Origin: Ancylomarina sp. DW003
Lineage (GTDB): Bacteria > Bacteroidota > Bacteroidia > Bacteroidales > Marinifilaceae
Length of the DNA stretch: 59,000 nucleotides
Assembly (NCBI RefSeq): GCF_029029505.1
Contig: NZ_JAKJSD010000024.1
Coordinates: forward strand, 1-59,000
Reading direction: 5' to 3'
Shown here: in pieces, positions 54,290 through 59,000 of the stretch
Position numbering within the stretch: the first letter of the stretch is position 1
Layout of the letters: each line of letters begins with the position of its first letter
Translations under genes and position numbers: made by a program
Notes under the pieces: generated by a model
What the model was told of the DNA's origin: nothing
Databases searched by the model: none
The model's input: the letters and a program-made list of their open reading frames with translations, nothing else

Positions 54290-56581
54290 ATGAACGAGAT
54301 TGATAATATAAAACGACTTTTGATTCCTTCGATAAAGGGACTTCCAATTATAATTGGTTTAACTCTTATTGCCATTTTACTGGCAACTAAGGTGATCATT
54401 TACTCCGTACCCATGTATCAGAGTTTTTCTCTATTGAGATTAGATGATAAATCGACGGGACTTTCAGGAACGAACCTTTATAAGGATTTTGACGTGTTTT
54501 TTGCACCTCAAAAAATTGCTGCAGAAGTAGAAGTTCTGAAATCGGGACAACTGATCTCACGTGTTGCAGATAAGTTGAATTATAAGGTGACTTATTATCG
54601 CGTGGGCCGAGTTAAGAGAACGGAATTGTATACCGATCTACCATTTAAAGTTGAATTTAAGCATATTGCTTCACAGTATCTTGACAAAGAGTTTCTTCTT
54701 GAAATTAAAGATTCTACTTCATTTAGATTGGGGTATTCTCTGCAAGGCTTTTTGACTTGGGTTGATGGTCAGTTTTCAAAGGAAATAGACGAAGGTGTTT
54801 TTAATTTGAAATTGAATTTACATCCACAGTTTAATGGTAAAAAACGAAGCAAATTGAGTGGAGAGTATGTTTTTATACACCATTCTAAGACGAAACAGAT
54901 AGATCTTATCAAATCGAATCTGTTTGTAAAATCTGTTGATAAAGATGTGGCTGTAATTCGCATTGGCTTTAAATCTCAAGTTCCTGAGAAAGCTTCTGAA
55001 GTTGCAAATACGGTAGCTAAAACTTATATCGAAAACTATATAGATATTCGAACGAATGCTGCTGATAAAACAGGTTCTTTTATTGAAGATCGATTGGATT
55101 TTGTATCTGAAAAACTGAGAAAATCGGAGCGAGCATTAGAAGTTTATCGATCAAGAAATAAGATTGTGAACCTTCGCCAACAAACTGAAACAGGTTTACG
55201 TGAGGCATCTCAGGTTCGTGTTCAGTACAATAATATCGTGATGCAAGAAACGGCTCTCGATTCTTTAAATCAATACATCAATCAAGGGAACCCTAATTTT
55301 CTTGAACTAGCACCTCAGGTTGCTTTTGGTGATTTGCTTTTTACAGAGTTGATTAAAAAGATGAAAACTTTTCAAGGTGAACGACGTGAACTTTTAATGA
55401 AATACACTTCTGAGAATGAAAAAGTCAAAGTTATAGAGGCAAAAATTGAAGATCTGGTTGTTTATCTCAAAGAAAGTATAAAGAAGACCAAGCAGGATAT
55501 GATGATTCGACGAAAAGAATTGGAAATTTTCTTGAACAAAATAGATAAGCAGTTTGATCAATTGCCTACGAACGAAAAACAGATGGTAATTTTGGAGCGC
55601 GAATTCAGATTGAATCAGGAAATGTATAATTTCTTAACTCAGAAACGTCTGGAAGCATCTATAGTTAAAGCCGCAACAATCTCTTTTCATCAGATACTTG
55701 AATATGGAACCCCTAATTTTACAGCAATATCACCCAATAAGAAATTGATTTTGTTTGTTTCAGGATTACTAGGGATACTTATTTCACTTGCTTTTATTTA
55801 TCTCAGAGAGTTCCTTAGTGGTAAGATAAACTCCAGATCTCAACTGGAAAAACTGACGAGCTTACCTATTATTGGTGTCATTCCTAAGATTCATCCGAAA
55901 AGAGGGATTCATATTGATTCCAATAAATTCTCGGGACTAGCATCTGAATTTGAAGTAAGAGAATATCTTGAGAAGGGAAGCACATTTTTAATCGGTTCAT
56001 CTTTGCCAGGAGAAGGGAAATCCTACGTTGCACAGCATTTGGCACAAGCTTTTCAAGCCAAAGGTAAATCTGTATGCTTATTAGATTTTAATGCTTTAAA
56101 GCCTGAGTTTTTAGCTAAAGAAAGTAATACTTGGTCAGAGGATTTAAAAGCAGGTAGAGCTATCAATAAAAATTCAATTATAAAAGGTGAGAATGGAGTT
56201 GATATTTTACCAGGTTCTTGTGAGCTATCGAATTTAGACAGGACAGTGATAAACGCATTGTTGAAGGAATTAAAAAAGCAATACGATATTTTGATTTTTG
56301 ACTCTGCAGCAACTGTTCTTGGGAATGAATCCTTATTGTTATATGCATTGGTTGATCATGTAATCTACTTGTATAGAGCCAGATTTACGGGGGTCAAATA
56401 TGCTCAGCAAGCTGAAATGTTAGCCGAGGAGTATGGTTGGAAAAATATTCATCTTCTTTTAAATGGCGTACATCCGGCAACTAATTTTTCAGGTTACTAC
56501 ACAGGAAGCAGATATTCTTACGAATACGAGAAAGGTAACTTATTAGCTAAGATTAAACACTATTTTAAAATCTATTTATGA
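54290..56581 (+). CDS. Wzc-like chain-length / tyrosine autokinase protein with altered Walker A'
   Basis: A 763-residue inner-membrane co-polymerase. Two helices (about 18-40 and 485-505) enclose a long periplasmic coiled-coil Wzz/GNVR region. The cytoplasmic kinase domain has Walker A GSSLPGEGKS (569-578). The usual Walker A' (LLIDxDxRxP) is CLLDFNALKP (596-605), with the second Asp replaced by Asn601. Walker B region is ILIFDSAATV with Asp671. The C-terminus has a tyrosine cluster GYYTGSRYSYEY (735-746). It overlaps the flippase gene by ATGA. It probably controls chain length; kinase activity may be reduced. Confidence 0.9.
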   Translation: MNEIDNIKRLLIPSIKGLPIIIGLTLIAILLATKVIIYSVPMYQSFSLLRLDDKSTGLSGTNLYKDFDVFFAPQKIAAEVEVLKSGQLISRVADKLNYKVTYYRVGRVKRTELYTDLPFKVEFKHIASQYLDKEFLLEIKDSTSFRLGYSLQGFLTWVDGQFSKEIDEGVFNLKLNLHPQFNGKKRSKLSGEYVFIHHSKTKQIDLIKSNLFVKSVDKDVAVIRIGFKSQVPEKASEVANTVAKTYIENYIDIRTNAADKTGSFIEDRLDFVSEKLRKSERALEVYRSRNKIVNLRQQTETGLREASQVRVQYNNIVMQETALDSLNQYINQGNPNFLELAPQVAFGDLLFTELIKKMKTFQGERRELLMKYTSENEKVKVIEAKIEDLVVYLKESIKKTKQDMMIRRKELEIFLNKIDKQFDQLPTNEKQMVILEREFRLNQEMYNFLTQKRLEASIVKAATISFHQILEYGTPNFTAISPNKKLILFVSGLLGILISLAFIYLREFLSGKINSRSQLEKLTSLPIIGVIPKIHPKRGIHIDSNKFSGLASEFEVREYLEKGSTFLIGSSLPGEGKSYVAQHLAQAFQAKGKSVCLLDFNALKPEFLAKESNTWSEDLKAGRAINKNSIIKGENGVDILPGSCELSNLDRTVINALLKELKKQYDILIFDSAATVLGNESLLLYALVDHVIYLYRARFTGVKYAQQAEMLAEEYGWKNIHLLLNGVHPATNFSGYYTGSRYSYEYEKGNLLAKIKHYFKIYL

Positions 56582-57846
56582 TACTTTTTTTACAAAAGAT
56601 ACTTGGAGGTAAGGAAGAAAAGTTGCTTGTCTTGTTTGATCAGGGGATAGTGAGTGGATCTAACTTTGTGATTGGTATTCTGATCGCTCGATTCCTGGGA
56701 ATTGAACAGTTTGGAATATATGGTTTCATTTTTCTAATCTACTTGTTCTGTTTGGGTTTGCAGCAAGCATTTTTTGTCATGCCTTTGTATTCCCTTGGTC
56801 CAACTTATTCAGCTGATAAGAAAAAAACATATCTGAATAGCCTTTTGATTATTCAAGCCGGTTTTGCTTTATTCTTTTCGCTACTATGTTTTTTTGTGCT
56901 GACTTTTATACCCATTAGTATAAGTCCCAAAGTACAGGAACTTGGCGGATTGATTGCCTTGATAGCCTTATTGGTTTTATTCCAGGATTTTATAAGGCGA
57001 TTATTCCTGTTTCAGAAGTTTTTTAAAGACTTAATTCTATTGGATACTATGGCTTATATCCTTCAAATAATTTTAATATCACTGATATATGTGTTTGACG
57101 AATTTACTTTAGAAACCTGCATGAGAGTGGTTTGTTTCACTCTGTTTGTTTCGGTGATGTTTGGCTTTTATAAGATTCGGAAATTAGAATTTAAGCCATG
57201 CATATTAAGAGAAACTCTAAGTAAGCATTGGAACTTTTCGAAATGGTTATTAGCTCGTGCAATTTTAACTTATTCATCAGGTAATTTTTTCATTATTGCT
57301 GCTGGCACAATTCTTGGACCTGTTGCCATAGGTGCTATCAAAATGGGACAAAATTTGCATGGCGTGATGAATGTTGTCTTTTTGGCAATTGAAAATCATG
57401 TACCTATTGTTTCAGCTAATTTGTATCAGCAAAAAGGAAAACTTGCTCTATATGGTTACCTGAAACAAATGACCTTAAAAAGTTTGTTGATTTGTTCTGG
57501 TTTAGGCTTGACAGTTCTTATTTGTTCAACATGGTTGATTTCTAATTTGTATGGAAATGACTATCAGGAATACGCCTATGTTTTAATATGGTTTGCGGTT
57601 ATTAATCTGTTGGTATGTATTTCAATGCCTTTCCGTTTTGCCTTACGAACTTTTGAGAGAACTCAATCACTCTTTTTCGCAACAGCCTTATCAGCTTTGT
57701 TTGGCCTCTTGTTAGCCTACCCTTTGATTGAAACTTTTCAGATGAATGGCCTTCTGTTTGGATTAATTATGAGTCAATTGATTATGATTCTTTACCTGGC
57801 TTATTCGGTCTTTCTATCTGGAAAGCAGATTTTACTTAAAGTATGA
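56578..57846 (+). CDS. Polysaccharide flippase (Wzx-like, MOP superfamily)
   Basis: A 422-residue membrane protein with about 12 helices, of the polysaccharide transporter branch of the MOP superfamily, which flips lipid-linked repeat units. The first part FDQGIVSGSNFVIGILIARFLG is typical. It overlaps the upstream gene by 4 bp. Together with an O-antigen-ligase/polymerase-like gene, an export lipoprotein and a Wzc-like protein it makes a nearly complete Wzx/Wzy-type pathway within the window. Confidence 0.87.
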   Translation: MILFLQKILGGKEEKLLVLFDQGIVSGSNFVIGILIARFLGIEQFGIYGFIFLIYLFCLGLQQAFFVMPLYSLGPTYSADKKKTYLNSLLIIQAGFALFFSLLCFFVLTFIPISISPKVQELGGLIALIALLVLFQDFIRRLFLFQKFFKDLILLDTMAYILQIILISLIYVFDEFTLETCMRVVCFTLFVSVMFGFYKIRKLEFKPCILRETLSKHWNFSKWLLARAILTYSSGNFFIIAAGTILGPVAIGAIKMGQNLHGVMNVVFLAIENHVPIVSANLYQQKGKLALYGYLKQMTLKSLLICSGLGLTVLICSTWLISNLYGNDYQEYAYVLIWFAVINLLVCISMPFRFALRTFERTQSLFFATALSALFGLLLAYPLIETFQMNGLLFGLIMSQLIMILYLAYSVFLSGKQILLKV

Positions 57847-57869
57847 ATCGTTTATAAAAAACTAGAGTT

Positions 57870-58991
57870 ATGAAAACAATTGTACATATTATATTGGGTA
57901 AAGCGAATCCTAACCGAATGAATGGTGTTAATAAGGTTGTTTATCAACTTGCTAATGCTCAAAGTGGAATAGGTGAGAAGGTTGAGGTTTGGGGAATTAC
58001 TAAAAACCCCAATAGTTCTTCAGATTACTCCAGAGAGTTTCATTTAAGATTATTTAAAAAGCATAGAAATTCTTTTGAAATAGACACTCGTTTACTAAAA
58101 GCTATAGAAGCTGAAGAACAAACAAGCATTTTTCATCTTCATGGAGGATTTATTCCTGAAATGTATGTTTTGGGACAAATCTTGAGTCGCAATAACAGAG
58201 CTTATGTTTTCACGCCTCACGGTTCTTATAATATACTAGCACTTCGTAAAAGCTATTTTCTTAAGAAGATCTATTTAAACTTTTTTGAAAAAACCTTACT
58301 AAAGAAAGCTGAGTATGTTCATCTGATAGGTCAAAGTGAAATTGATTCAATGGATGCTTTACACTTGGAGGCTAAGCGTGTTTTAATCCCCAATGGCCAG
58401 ATATTAGAGCAGGAAACTGTAATTGAAGATTTATTTGACTCACCAGAAGTTAGTTTTGGTTTTATGGGACGCTTTACCGTTTACACGAAAGGCTTAGACC
58501 TTTTACTTAAGGGGTTTCAATTGTATAAAAACAAATATAGGGGTTCGGGAAAATTGAAGTTGATAGGAGCTGGCGGTGAGGAGAAGAAGATTAAAAAACT
58601 AGTCAGTGACTTGAATTTATCTGACAGTGTGATTTTTATGGGAGCAAAGTATGGAGATGAAAAAAAATCATGTCTTCAAGATTTAACCGGATTTTTTCAT
58701 CCTTCAAGAAATGAAGGTATGCCAGGTGCAGTTCTCGAAGCATCGGCTTTAGGAGTACCTTGCGTTGTTAGTAAGGCAACAAACTTAATGGACTATGTTG
58801 TTGACTACCATGCAGGATTTGGCTTGAAAAATAATTCTCCGGAGTATATCGCTAATGCTATGGTAAAATTAGAGTTGCGAAAAAAATCGGGAAGTATTGC
58901 TGTGATGGTTTACAATGCTCAGCGTATGATAGCGGAAGAATTTGATTGGAAGATAATTGCAAAACGCTTCTCTAGTGAGGTCTTTGTTTAA
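57870..58991 (+). CDS. GT4 family glycosyltransferase
   Basis: A 373-residue GT-B glycosyltransferase of family 4. The N-terminal acceptor domain contains FHLHGGFIPEMYVLG and FTPHGSYN. The C-terminal donor domain contains GFMGRFTVYTKGLDLLLKGF and the EX7E motif NEGMPGAVLEASALG. It adds a sugar during repeat-unit assembly at the cytoplasmic face. Sugar and acceptor are unknown. It ends nine bases before the window edge; the operon probably continues. Confidence 0.9.
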   Translation: MKTIVHIILGKANPNRMNGVNKVVYQLANAQSGIGEKVEVWGITKNPNSSSDYSREFHLRLFKKHRNSFEIDTRLLKAIEAEEQTSIFHLHGGFIPEMYVLGQILSRNNRAYVFTPHGSYNILALRKSYFLKKIYLNFFEKTLLKKAEYVHLIGQSEIDSMDALHLEAKRVLIPNGQILEQETVIEDLFDSPEVSFGFMGRFTVYTKGLDLLLKGFQLYKNKYRGSGKLKLIGAGGEEKKIKKLVSDLNLSDSVIFMGAKYGDEKKSCLQDLTGFFHPSRNEGMPGAVLEASALGVPCVVSKATNLMDYVVDYHAGFGLKNNSPEYIANAMVKLELRKKSGSIAVMVYNAQRMIAEEFDWKIIAKRFSSEVFV

Positions 58992-59000
58992 TAATAGAAA

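Noticed and set aside
1-59000. CRISPR array, prophage, integron, toxin-antitoxin or restriction system
   Set aside because: No regularly spaced repeats, phage structural genes, integrases or recognisable defence genes are present; the window is chromosomal core plus an EPS locus.

Overview
The window looks like chromosomal DNA from a Bacteroidota bacterium, probably a Marinilabiliales/Marinifilaceae-type relative. The evidence is AT-rich sequence, Bacteroidota-type promoters (TTTG, spacer 17-23, TAnnTTTG) before tRNAs and operons, weak Shine-Dalgarno sites, and families typical of the phylum (DUF4834, DUF5723, DUF2723, a GH3-like ligase, tandem deoxynucleoside kinases, alpha2-type GlyRS). The placement below phylum is inference.

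Region 1 (1-31 kb) is housekeeping. It holds DUF177-rpmF-fabH, a histidine kinase, mnmH, an AIM24-like protein, rsgA, a tRNA-Gln, a SulP transporter convergent with folK, sppA, two small membrane proteins, a lipoprotein with a serine hydrolase, a DUF2723 membrane protein, a second near-identical tRNA-Gln cassette, a GT9 glycosyltransferase, two double-length universal stress proteins, rdgB, recO, two deoxynucleoside kinases, a GH3-like ligase with a secreted partner, rbfA, a LolC/E-type permease and dusB.

Region 2 (31-44.2 kb) starts with three envelope proteins: a 921-residue anchored beta-propeller protein, a large lipoprotein and a DUF5723 barrel. Then come a Tet(M)-like translational GTPase, a DUF4834 protein, glyS, a REP-type tyrosine transposase abutting an array of hairpins, an AbgT transporter and tRNA-Leu.

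Region 3 (44.2-59 kb) is a polysaccharide locus. An acyltransferase and an O-antigen-ligase/polymerase-like gene lie on the minus strand; a REC-only regulator, Wza-like export lipoprotein, Wzc-like protein, flippase and GT4 glycosyltransferase lie on the plus strand. Between them sits a signalling block: an NtrC-type sigma-54 activator, a FIST-domain protein and a GAF/PAS hybrid kinase with REC and Hpt domains.

The most interesting signal is in region 3. The same 15-bp palindrome, GTTTCA-N3-TGAAAC, occurs upstream of all three polysaccharide/signalling transcription units (46835, 51500, 52955). Each is followed 60-110 bp later by a -24/-12-like element placed so that the predicted transcript starts 22-23 nt before an ATG. 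I read this as a local sigma-54 regulon in which the NtrC-type regulator controls capsule or EPS genes together with its own sensor operon. This is inference: the -12 boxes are imperfect, and two of the palindromes are also apexes of terminator hairpins. The second notable structure is the hairpin array at 41577-41767, whose outermost unit includes the stop codon of the neighbouring transposase.
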